DNA of 64,000 nt from Rhizomys pruinosus. Taxonomy: Eukaryota; Chordata; Mammalia; Rodentia; Spalacidae. Of this stretch, positions 1 through 9,673 are shown in pieces. A program made the translations under genes and the position numbers. The number at the start of each line of letters is the position of its first letter. The first letter of the stretch is position 1. The notes beneath the pieces were generated by a model that was not told the DNA's origin, made no database searches, and saw only the letters and a list, made by a program, of their open reading frames with translations. The DNA lies in the NCBI GenBank assembly GCA_009823505.1, contig VZQC01011955.1, forward strand, positions 2,833,324 through 2,897,323. The letters are read 5' to 3'.

Positions 1-1
1 C

Positions 2-23
2 AAAAAAAAAAAAAAAAAAAAAA
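2..23 (+). repeat. poly(A) tract
   Basis: A run of 22 A at the window edge, probably the tail of a plus-strand retroposon whose body lies outside the window. Confidence 0.6.
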
Positions 24-959
24 ACAGGTTTTAGAAATTTGGGGACAGAAAACACTGTAAACTCACAGTAGCTGAAGAGAAGAGGGGCTGTAAGCAGAAG
101 TCCTTGCTACTTCTGGAAAGGCTGAAGTTAACAGTCCCAGAAGTTTCTAGAAAACAGTGATGGCCCTGACAGCCTGCCTGCAGTACTGGGAAAAGGGAAG
201 GTTTCGACATAAGATCTCTCTACTGCTTTGCTTACATCTGTTCACTGACTCACTTCTCTCTGTCTCCTGTGCCTTCTGCCCTCTGTAATTCAATTAGGGC
301 CTCTCTGATTTCATCAGAAGGGTGCATTTGTTTTCCTCCGCCCCCACCCACCACCCCTTCCCTTCTTTCCTTTGCCTCCTGTGCTTCTTTCCCCAGGCAT
401 CCTCCTGGCTTGATTGGTTGGAAACTGGGGAGCTGCTTGCAGACAGGAGCCTATGGGTGTTGTTTTCCTGGTGCGTAGGCCCATGGAGGGTGAAGACCAG
501 GACCCTCCAAACATTTACAGGATGTGCCAAGGGTTGGTGACAGCGGAGCAGAGAAAGCCAGATGCCCCAGGGACCAGAGGTGGGAGAGGCCTAGGCTACC
601 CTGAGCCTCAGCGTGTCTAGGAACACTAGGGGGAACTGTTTGGTTTCCAACCTTCAAACTGGCCTCTCCGTGTCCTCCCGATGCTCTTACTGGCCTCTGC
701 TTCCTTCGTCCTGTCCCTTCAAGGTACCAATGCTACTGGAAATTCCAGTTTCTGGGATTGAAGACAGGGAGGAGGTGCCCCTCCTGCTCCTCTTCTCTTC
801 TGGGGGACCTGTTGGCTCTGGACCCAAGAAAAGACATTCTTAGGGAGGCTCATGGGCTCCACAGCCAGCTGGCAGCAGGCAGGCCAACAGGGCCAGATGA
901 AGCCGTGCTCAGCTCCATCCGCTTGGTTGGAGAGGTCGAGTGCCCACTGTGTCTCTCTC

Positions 960-960
<1 letters not shown>
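24..960. other. unique intergenic sequence
   Basis: No repeat family, long reading frame or RNA gene recognised. The short ORFs here overlap on both strands and have no protein-like composition. Confidence 0.5.

Positions 961-961
<1 letters not shown>

Positions 962-1010
<49 letters not shown>
962..1010. repeat. (TG)n microsatellite
   Basis: About 24 uninterrupted TG units, immediately left of a B2 insertion. Confidence 0.95.
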
Positions 1011-1012
<2 letters not shown>

Positions 1013-1037
1013 ACGGTCACATGCCTACAGCTTTTTA

Positions 1038-1225
1038 AAGATTTTTTTTATTTTATTTATTTTTGTATGTGTATGAGTGTACTGTCTGCATGTAGGTTTG
1101 TGCACCCGTGTCCTGGAATTGGAGCTACAGACGGTTCTCAGCAGCCATGTAGGTGCTGGGGATTGAACCCTGGTCCTCTGCAAGAGCAGTCGGTGCTCTT
1201 AACCGCTAGGCTATCTCTCCAGCCC
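1038..1225 (-). mobile_element. B2 SINE with internal deletion
   Basis: Reverse-complement B2 ending in 'ctatctctccagccc'. About 50 bases of the central body are missing. Flanked by the target duplication 'catgcctacagctttt' (about 1020-1035 and 1228-1243). Confidence 0.9.
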
Positions 1226-1245
1226 ATGCATGCCTACAGCTTTTA

Positions 1246-1726
1246 ACCTGATTAACACACTGATTCCAGATCCATGGAGCAGCCTACAAGCACCTGACAA
1301 GTTCACAATTAAGCTCTTGGCCTTGGTTAGAAAGGTCAGAATTGGGGGTGTGTCCTCATGCGTACTGTTGGAGTGGAGTTTGCAATCCCTTTCTGACTCT
1401 AGCATGGGAAACCCTTTCTTTGGTGGTAAATCTCCCACTGAGAGGATGGACTGAGCTGTCTGCTGTAGACATGCCTGCAGCAAAGGAACACAAAAGCAAC
1501 ACAGGTTTTCAATCAAGTTTAATGAAGGTACTGCATTCATGAGTACAGAGGTCTGGGTTCATGGGTTGAGCCTTATTAGCCACAGGGAGGTACAGCTATA
1601 TATCTCCAGCTTGGCCACTTTCCATCTTCAGAGACCTGGCTGACAGTCCCAACTGCTTTGGATCTCATCGGATTTGAAAAGTCAAGTCATTTCATCATCT
1701 CATTATGGTACTTCGTTATGGCTTTA
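1246..1726. other. unique intergenic sequence
   Basis: No recognisable repeat or coding signal. Confidence 0.5.
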
Positions 1727-1739
1727 AAATTTTTGTTTG

Positions 1740-1967
1740 TGGGGCTGGAGAGATGGCTCAGCAGGTAATAGCACCGACTGCTCTTGCAGAGGACCCAGGT
1801 TCGATCCCCAGCACCCACATGGCGGCTAAGAACCATCTTTAACTCCAGTTCCAGGGGAATCCAACACCCTCTTCTGACCTCCGCGGCATTGCACGACACG
1901 GGTGCACCAACCTACACGCAGACAGTACACTCACACACATAAAATAATAATAATAATAATAATAATA
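1740..1967 (+). mobile_element. B2 SINE
   Basis: Starts 'ggggctggagagatggctca' and ends in an (AAT)n tail. Target duplication close to 'aaaatttttgtttgt' on both sides. Confidence 0.92.
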
Positions 1968-1984
1968 AAATATTTTGTTTGTTC

Positions 1985-2233
1985 CTTTTGTTTTTCAGGC
2001 AGGGTCTTTATCCCCCAGGCTGTCCTTGAACTTCTGGGCTTAAGCAATTGTCTCCCACCTCAGCCCTAGCACCAATCTCATTATGCTTTGTATTTGTGTT
2101 TTATTTTGATGGGGGGACCCTGTATTCTCACCGACTTAGATCTCACTATGTAGACCAGGCTGGGCTCAATCTCACAAAGATCCAGCTGTCTCCTGAGTGC
2201 TGGTATTAAACATATGTGCCACCACAGACAGCT
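1985..2233 (-). mobile_element. old B1-type SINEs, two degraded copies
   Basis: 1985-2095 and 2100-2233 both read as reverse-complement B1 ('caggcagggtctttat', 'ctatgtagaccaggctgg', 'ccaccacagacagct') with heavy divergence. Confidence 0.65.
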
Positions 2234-2468
2234 AATTTTTATTTTCTTAATTGTAATTGTAAGTTACATCTATGTTTTGTGGTTGCAAATCATGCTGTAG
2301 ATGCTGCTCACTACCTGATTTTATTACTTACTTACCATGCACGCATCTTCTTCGGCAACACATCTGTTCAAATCTTTGGCTAATTTTGTAGTGATTTCTG
2401 TATTAGTTTCATTTATGTTGCTGTGATAAAATGCCCTGGAAAAAAAGCCACGTAAGAGAGAAAAGGGT

Positions 2469-2668
2469 GGGTCTGGAGAGATGGCTCAGAGGTTAAGAGC
2501 ACTGGCTGCTCTGGCAGAGGACCAGAGTTGAGTCCCAGCACCCACGTGGCAGGTAACTACTGTCTGTAACTCTCATTCCAGGGGATCAGATCCCCTCTTT
2601 TGACTTGTGCAGGCATTGCACAACATGGCTGTGCTTACATACATACATGTACTCATTCACATAAAATA
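2469..2668 (+). mobile_element. B2 SINE
   Basis: B2 head 'tctggagagatggctcagag' and tail 'cacataaaata'; abuts a B1 on its right. Confidence 0.9.
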
Positions 2669-2815
2669 AGTTGGGTGTGGTGGCGCAAGCCTTTAATCCT
2701 AGCACTCGGGAGGCAGAGGCAGGTGGATCTTTGTGAGTTCAAGGCCAGTCTGGTCTACAGAGTGAGTTCCAGGCCAGCTGGGGCTACAGGGAGACCTTGT
2801 CTCAAAAAGACCAAA
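2669..2815 (+). mobile_element. B1 SINE
   Basis: From 'ttgggtgtggtggcgcaag' to 'gtctcaaaaagacc', followed by an A/T-rich tail that runs into the purine microsatellite. Confidence 0.93.
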
Positions 2816-2857
2816 AAAATAAAATAAATAAAATAAAAATAATAAAAAAAATACTTT

Positions 2858-2893
2858 AAAGAGAGAGAGAAAGAAAGAAAGAGAGAGAGAGAA

Positions 2894-2979
<86 letters not shown>

Positions 2980-2998
2980 GAAGAAAGGAAGAAAAGGG
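2858..2998. repeat. (GA)n/(GAAA)n purine-only microsatellite
   Basis: About 140 bases of only A and G on the plus strand, grown from the A-rich tail of the preceding B1. Confidence 0.95.
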
Positions 2999-3249
2999 TT
3001 ATTTTGGCTTACCGGTTCCAGAGGGATACAGTCCATCAAGGCAGAAAGGCAAGAGCAGGAAACTGGTTGGTCACATTGCATTTACACTCAGGAAGCCCAA
3101 AGAGAACAGTAAGTGGGGCACCCCAAGCTGAGGACGAAGTGCTCAAACACAAGCCTACTGAGGTGCCTTTCACATTCAAACCACAACCGGTGGTTTTCTC
3201 TTTTCTAATTATTGGGTTTAGAATTCTTTTTATTTATTTTTATTTTTTA

Positions 3250-3465
3250 AGATTTATTTTTATTTACGTATAGGTGTGTGTGCCTGCAGGAGTTTATGTG
3301 TACCACGTGCACGCAGGTGTCTTTGGAGACCAGGGGGGTTCCGATTCCCTGGAACTGGAGTTACGGGCAGTTGTGAACCACCTATCACTAGGTGCTGGTG
3401 ATGAACCCAGGTCTTCTGCAAGAGTTGCAAGTGCTCATAGTGGCTGAGCCATCTCTCCATCCCTG
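3250..3465 (-). mobile_element. B3-type SINE
   Basis: Reverse complement; 'gtgtaccacgtgcacgcagg' is B3-like, and it ends at 'gagccatctctccatccc'. Confidence 0.8.
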
Positions 3466-3466
3466 A

Positions 3467-3628
3467 TTTTTTTTTTTTTTTTTTTTGGTCTTTTCGAGAC
3501 AGGGTCTCCCTGTAGCCCCAGCTGTCCTGGAACTCACTCTGTAGACCAGGCTGGCCTTGAACTCACAAAGATCCCCTGCCTCTGCCTCCCAAGTGCTAGG
3601 ATTAAAGGCATGCACCACCACGCCCGGC
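3467..3628 (-). mobile_element. B1 SINE
   Basis: T-tract then 'ggtcttttcgagacagggtc' through 'caccacgcccggcc'; little diverged. Confidence 0.95.
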
Positions 3629-3637
3629 CAGTCCCTG

Positions 3638-3856
3638 ATTTTTTTTTATTTTATGTGTCTGTTTTGCCTGTATGTATGTAAGTGCACCCATGTGTGCAAT
3701 GCCTACAGAGGACAGAAGAGGGTGTCAGAACTCCTGGAACTGAAGTTAAGGACTGTTGTTAGCTACCATGTGAGAACTGGGAACTGAACCTGAGTCTTCT
3801 TCGAGAGCAGCCAGTGCACTGGCCGCTCTTAACCACTGAGCTGTCCCTCCAGCTCC
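3638..3856 (-). mobile_element. B2/B3 SINE
   Basis: Reverse complement, with 'ggacagaagagggtgtcaga' and 'ttaaccactgagctgt'. Confidence 0.85.
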
Positions 3857-3975
3857 AGAGTTTTAGAATTCTTTATATTTTCTCTCTATATTCTTGTTAC
3901 CAGTCCTTTATCAGATCTGTTTTGCAAATATGTCTTCTGGTTTGTTGCTTGTGTTTTTGTTCTCAAAAGTCTCTA

Positions 3976-4108
3976 TCAGCTGGGCACAATGGTGCACACC
4001 TTTAATCCCAGCATCTGGGAGACAGAGGCAGATGGATCTATGTAAGATTGAGGCCAGCCTAATCTACACAATGAGTTCCAAGCCAGTTGGGTCTCAGGAA
4101 AAAAAAAA
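3976..4108 (+). mobile_element. B1 SINE, diverged and shortened
   Basis: 'gctgggcacaatggtgcaca' through 'gagttccaagccagttgggt', then an A-tail. About 15 bases of the right end are missing. Confidence 0.85.
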
Positions 4109-4177
4109 GTGCCTTTCAAAGTAGAAGTTTTAAATTTTGTGCAATTTAATTTTATCATCTTTTCTTTGGTGATTCAT

Positions 4178-4341
4178 GTTTCTTTTTTTCTTTTTTTGGT
4201 CTTTTCGAGACAGGGTCTCCCTGTAGCCCCAGCTGTCCTGGAACTCGCTCTGTAGACCAGGCTGGCCTTGAACACACAAAGATCTGCCTGCCTCTGCCTC
4301 CCAAGTGCTAGGATTAAAGGCATGCGCCACCACGCCCGGCT
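4178..4341 (-). mobile_element. B1 SINE
   Basis: 'ggtcttttcgagacagggtc' to 'gccaccacgcccggc'. Flanks share 'ttcatgtttctt', a probable target duplication. Confidence 0.95.
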
Positions 4342-4948
4342 TCATGTTTCTTATATACAAAGAAATATTTATTCAACTCAAAATACCAAGGTTTTCTCCT
4401 TTTTGTAATTTTAACTTTTTACAGTTAAGCATTTCAAGCTCACTTTCATATGTGGTATAAAGTTCTTTGTGTTTTCCACATAAGTACCAAATAGTTCCAT
4501 ATTGTTTGTTGAAAAAAGTCCATCCTTTCTTCATTGAATTAATATAGCAATCAAGAATCATTTCATGTTATGGGTGTGTATACTTCTAAACTATTTTGTT
4601 GGATTGATCTATATATGTCTATTCTTTCATCTGCTCCACACTATATAGATCACTGTAGTTCTATAGTAAATCTTGAAATCAGATAGTATACTAGAGTTTT
4701 GTTCTCTATCGATAACATTTTGGCCAATTTAGGTAATTTGCTTTTCTATATAAATATTAAAATCATTTTTTCAGTTTTCTCAACAGAAGCCTGTAGTATT
4801 TTTATTGGAACTGCATTGAATTTGGAGATCAGCAGAGCCGGTGAGGGGAGAAGACCTGGCGTTGCTAAGCTTGAGTCTTCCCAGTCTGTCAATACAGTAT
4901 CTGTTTAAATCTTCTGGGATTTCCTTCATTAGTATTTTGTAGTTCTCA

Positions 4949-5101
4949 CTTTTTTTTTGTCTTTTTGAGACAGGGTCTCCCTGTAGCTCCGGCTGTCCTG
5001 GAACTCACTATGTAGAACAGGCTGCCCGTGAACTCATAGAGATCCACCTGCCTCTGCCTCCTGAGTGCTGGGATTAAAGGTGTGTGGCCCCATGTCTGGC
5101 C
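4949..5101 (-). mobile_element. B1 SINE
   Basis: Reverse-complement B1. 'cagttctcact' at the right edge and 'tagttctcact' at the left edge mark a target duplication. Confidence 0.93.
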
Positions 5102-5269
5102 AGTTCTCACTTTTTAAATCTTGCACACTATTTCACTCTATCTCAAGGTAGGTACTATGGTAAATGACACCATTTGATTTTCTTCAATGTTCTTTTGATC
5201 ATTGCTAGCATTTAAGAAGGCAATGAAATAAATACATTTTAGCATGGTGACCTAATAGAGGATCTGGAA

Positions 5270-5416
5270 GGCTGGGCATAGTGGCACATGCCTTTAATCA
5301 TTTGAGGAGGCAAAGGCAAGTGGATCTCTGTAAGTTCAAAGCCAGTCTGGTCTACATAGTGGGTTCCAGGTCAGCTGGGGCTACAGGGAGACCCGTCTCA
5401 AGAAAAGAGAGAGAGA
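5270..5416 (+). mobile_element. B1 SINE
   Basis: 'ggctgggcatagtggcacat' to 'agacccgtctcaagaaaag', with small internal losses. Confidence 0.9.
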
Positions 5417-5893
5417 GGAAATTCTTTGAGTTTCCTATGTAGACAACCATATTGTTACAGTTCTTCCTTATACTTCTGCCTTAGCTTTCTCTCAACTGAT
5501 CACACTACCCACATGTTGACAAAAATGATGAGAGCAGACATCTTTGCCTTTTCCATTCTTTGGGAAGAAGCATGCAGTTGCTGATCATTAAGTACATAGC
5601 TATAGATTTTTGCAGACACTCTTTATTAGAGTGAAGAGGTCCCCATTAGTTTTAGGTTTGGGAAATTTTTTGTCATAAATAGATGCTCAATGACCTTTTC
5701 ATAAATTTCTTTTATGCTTAAATCAGCCATAGATGGTTTCTGTTTCAAATTACAGTCCTGACTGACTCAGCAGCCTTGCAATGTTGGGCAAGTTCTTCAA
5801 CTTCATCTGACCCAGGATCTAAATAGAAGGTTAGAGATGAAAGTTTTAAGTCCTCTCAATTTTTCCAACAACAACAACAAAAAAAGAGTCATA

Positions 5894-5960
5894 TGCTTTC
5901 TGGAACAGCACATATATTAAAACTAGAACGATACCAAGATTAGCACAAGGATAGAACAAA
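5894..5960 (+). pseudogene. U6 snRNA pseudogene, degraded and 3'-truncated
   Basis: 'agcacatatattaaaactag' and 'aacgatacca.agattagca' match the 5' half of U6 snRNA with several substitutions; the invariant ACAGAGA box is altered. No functional Pol III gene is implied. Confidence 0.55.
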
Positions 5961-6127
5961 TAGCCACAGCAATTGTCTAGGCTATCCACTGTGTGGTAGA
6001 AAAACTCTGAGTTGATTATTTTTCTTTCATTTCACCCTCGATAATCTTGCTGATTATATGTAATTATATAAGTAACATATACTCATTGTACACAACCTCA
6101 ATGGTTCTTTAAAACATGAAGAGAGGA

Positions 6128-6352
6128 GATTGGAGAGATGGCTCCAATGTTAAGAGCACTGGCTGCATTTTCAGAGGACCCAGGCTCAGTTCCCAGCACC
6201 CATATGACAGCTAACAACTGTCCACAACTCTAGTTCCAGGGAGTCTGACAGCTTCTTCTCACCTTGTGGACATTGCATGATACAGTTACACTTACACACA
6301 TGTGGGCAATGTACTCAAACACATAAAGATAAAAAATAATAAAATATTTTTA
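6128..6352 (+). mobile_element. B2 SINE
   Basis: 'attggagagatggctccaat' head and 'cacataaagataaaa' tail; moderately diverged. Confidence 0.88.
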
Positions 6353-7080
6353 AAAACCTAAAGAGGGTTAAAATTCCACTGGATGTCTCCACCCTGAGAT
6401 AACCATCATTAACCCTTGCTGGTACTCATCTGAGCCCCTCTTCATGCTCATGTATACATGATTTCACATGAACAAGCTCAGAACATGCTTGCTGCTTTAT
6501 CATGGACATCAGGCTACTTTCTCCATCTACCCACAAATACAAAATACCACTTCGATCTCCCATAATTCTTTGGAGTGACTGGGCCCCACTGGGCAGATCC
6601 CACATGGGGTTTCTCTTGTTGCTATCAAACGTTGGTTGGAGCTGTGATCCTCTGAATTCTCATCTGAGTTGGATGTTCACACTGGCCTCATCAGGGGCTT
6701 AGTTTGAGCTGTTGATGGTATCCATACACAGTCTATTCTGGGGCGTCGGACTGCTTTGAGCATGAAGACCAGGGTCCAAAATGGAGCCATACAGGAGTTG
6801 AGTTTCAAGAGATCCAGGTGGAAGCCACAACACTTAGGACAGCTTCTCAAGTCTAGAACCACACTTCTGCCAAGCTGTCTTAGTCAAGCAAGTCATGGAA
6901 GCCCAAATACAAAGTGAGGAGAGATGGATCTCTGGATGGGAGAACTCGCAAAGAAAGTGTGGTCACCTTTAACATATTACTTTTCAAACAATAAATATGT
7001 ACTGAGTGCCCTCTGTGAGCGCTGGAGATAGAGAGACCACAAAGGACTCTTTTATTTATGTTTGATGTGTGTTCAGGGAC
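6353..7080. other. unique intergenic sequence
   Basis: No family recognised. 'ctgagatggctcc..' style SINE motifs are absent, and I see no convincing coding frame. Confidence 0.45.
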
Positions 7081-7101
7081 TGAGGATTAAATCTATGTGC
7101 T

Positions 7102-7262
7102 CAGCCGGGCGTGGTGGTGCTCGCCTTTAATCCTAGTGCTTGGGAGGCAGAGGCAGGCAGATCTTTATGAGTTCAAGGCCAGCCTGGTCTACAGAGTGAG
7201 TTCCAGGACAGCTGGGGCTACAGGGAGACCCTGTCTCAAAAACTGCCCCACACACAAAAAAA
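7102..7262 (+). mobile_element. B1 SINE
   Basis: 'agccgggcgtggtggtgctc' to 'gaccctgtctcaaaaac', followed by an A-rich tail. Confidence 0.93.
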
Positions 7263-7263
7263 G

Positions 7264-7480
7264 AGACTTTATTTTATTTTACGTATATGAATGTTTTGCC
7301 TGCATGTACTCAAGTGCACCCCTGCATGCAATATCTACGGAGGCCAGAAGAGGGCATCAGATTTCCCTTGAATTGGAGTTAAAGACAGGTGTTAGTTACC
7401 ATGTTGGTGCTGGGACCATAACCTGGGTTCTGCAAAAGCAGCCTGTGCTCTTATCCACTGAACAATCTCTCTAGTCCCCC
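7264..7480 (-). mobile_element. B2/B3 SINE
   Basis: Reverse complement with 'aggccagaagagggcatcag' and terminal 'caatctctctagtcc'. It abuts the 3' side of the large L1. Confidence 0.85.
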
Positions 7481-7511
7481 TCTTTTTACTTTGGGGGGGT
7501 TCCTCTTTGGG

Positions 7512-9673
7512 TTTTTTTTTTATACTTTCTTTTATTTCATTTTTTTAACAATAAGTAATAAGTTGTGAGTACAAGCATCCTTCATGTAAAACCAATTTGC
7601 AAGCAGTTGTGCCCAAACCCACACAGTCCAAGGCTCCCACCATCCAGCTGGAGGGGCTTGTGTGTACATTCAAGTTGATCAAATAAGTGTCCAGTCTATA
7701 TTGCTATAGTTTCACCGTTCACCCCAATCATAGCCCTTACATTCTACCACACCCCCTCTTCTGCAGATTGTTCCCTAGGCTTAGAAAAGGGGCACAGGTG
7801 GATGAGAAGCAAAACAGTCTACTTTCTCTGGAGATGTTGTTTTGGACTCTGATCAGTTCTGGCTGTTTCCTTTCATGAGCTGACAGTTTGTCCAGGAATA
7901 ACCTTTCAATCCTACTAATGAAGCACAAGCAATTAGATATATAGGTATTTAAACAGTACTAATTGTTATGGTAGGTTACTTTGGTATAGACACAGATGTT
8001 TGGATGGTATGTTAATCCATGAATTACGTTTTTTCTGTAAAATATGACAGGGTCTTACTGTGGCTTATAACATCTCCTAACCATTAGAGGATGTAAGCTT
8101 GTGGCATCAGCCATGGGTTATTCCTCCAAGGAGAGAGCCAATAGCCAATTAGATTTGGGATATACAGGCATATGGCTGCCTCTGCTGCACAGTATTTCCA
8201 GGCAGGTGAGGTGTAGCTGGTGCTGACGGTGGAGTCTTGCTTGACTCAGGGAGACCCGTATTTGCTTTATTGGTTTAGTGGCCTTTGGTAACACTCTCTG
8301 GCATTCCAGAGGCCATCTGTACACTTGCATGTGCGGTCTCAATACATCCCTCCCATGTTAACGTCAGGTCTTCGGCAGCAGGGTCTTATTGCCTCTCCTC
8401 CTGTAGGTATCCCAACTTAGAGGCAAGGAGCCCTTACCTTTTGTGGGGCCTTGGATCCCCTGGCCAACATCCACCTGGTAGAACAATCCATTGCTGATGT
8501 CAGAGCTCCTGTATTAATATATTTTGCCTGAGTGCATAGCCCTAGGACTTTAGTATTATATTTGGTTCTGAACAGAGAGTAATCCCTTCCACAGTTCCCA
8601 TGTCTAGTAGTCAATTAAAGAAAGCAGTTTTACCGGTTTTATAAGAGATTACCTCTACAATAGTTGTCTCCAATTTACAGTTGGGGAGCGACCTCATCAT
8701 TGTCATATTTCTCCTTGTTCTATGGGTGGGAAGGCAAGGAAGTCTCTCATATCAGAACCTTTGTGGCACCTAGAAGGTAAGTTTCATTAGGACTCATTAT
8801 AACTAGTTGTTACATGTAGGATCCACAGAGGGGTTCGATGTTTATGGCAATCTGAGGCTTTTCTTCCTTTGAATGTTCAGACGGGTCAGCCTTTCCGTTG
8901 CCACTTTTTGGTACATCCTACTCAATGCAAACCTGTATCTTTTCTTTCTCAGCCGTTAAGTTGGTGACGTTTTGTCCTGTTGGAACAAACAAATCTTTTC
9001 CCATAGTTAGTTTTAAGATTTGAATTGCAAGGGTTTGATGAAAAGGTTTCATGTCTTTCTGTATCCCCCCCCCTTTTTTTTTAGCGTATGAGTCTCCAGA
9101 AGATAGTTGTATTATACATGACTATAGGGTGGAGTCAAGGCATAGATTTCATCAAATTCACCCATGTTGTTTTGGGTGACTATATATGATTAACTTGGGA
9201 AGCAAACTTAATTTTTACGTTAAATCATCTTAAAGAGAATGCTACAAGGTGATACTGTACAACAGAGAAATTATAGAGAACATTTGTATGTGTCAATCCC
9301 AAAGTTCTTGCTCTACAGATTTTATGTAAAGCAAATGTGGGCAACAGCGAATTATATCTCCATTTAATTCAGATGCATTACCATTTTTATCAGATTCTGT
9401 AAACCAATGTTGTTTAATATACACATGTTTACTTTTACTTTTACTAAGTCCTAAAACACCATGTGTCCTGTAGACAGTGTCTAGGCGAAACTGGGTACTT
9501 GCTGAGCTCACGTCAATTAAATATGCCTTAATCGAATATACACCCGTGTCCCTCTCCCACCCATCCCCCCTTTCCAATTCACCATTTCAGTCCATTTTCT
9601 GATGCAGTCTTTCTGTTGTTCTTTTACTATGCCTCCCTCTCCATGAGAAATATTTATATCTGGGTTGTTGGTA
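7512..9673 (-). other. L1 3' UTR (about 2.1 kb) with poly(A)
   Basis: Runs from the ORF2 stop to a T-tract (plus strand) at 7512-7521. Its last 350-400 bases match 16806-17180, which also ends in poly(A), and it shares an organisation with the old L1 3' UTR at 28860-30297 ('cttacattct' block followed by 'gttccct.ggctt'). The first about 140 bases after ORF2 are shared with the shorter copy at 25642. This is exceptionally long for an L1 3' UTR; a nested older element inside it is not excluded. Confidence 0.65.
7531..7536 (-). terminator. L1 polyadenylation signal AATAAA
   Basis: Minus-strand AATAAA, 10 bases before the poly(A) tract. It supports this point as the true RNA 3' end of the LINE. 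Confidence 0.7.

Larger units (their letters stand above)
2398..3195 (-). mobile_element. rodent dispersed repeat, class uncertain, split by SINEs
   Basis: The left arm 'tttatgttgctgtgataaaa' and right arm ('cttaccggttccagagg', 'cattcaaaccacaacc') are the ends of a common rodent repeat that I recognise but cannot name with certainty. It is split by B2, B1 and a purine microsatellite, and it itself sits inside the ancient L1. Confidence 0.55.
2270..5760 (-). mobile_element. ancient L1 fragment (antisense), interrupted by later insertions
   Basis: Non-SINE parts (about 2270-2400, 3185-3245, 3860-3975, 4110-4175, 4345-4945, 5100-5265, 5420-5760) line up in order with the reverse complement of L1 ORF2: for example 'gttcaaatctttggctaat', 'ccagtcctttatcagat', 'ggattgatctatatatgtct' and 'gtagttctatagtaaat'. 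The divergence implies an old mammalian L1. No reading frame survives. It is the substrate into which the elements at 2398-5416 inserted. Confidence 0.7.

Noticed and set aside
758..1246. 162-codon plus-strand ORF
   Set aside because: Built from unique DNA, (TG)n ('CVCVCV') and an antisense B2; no coding signature.
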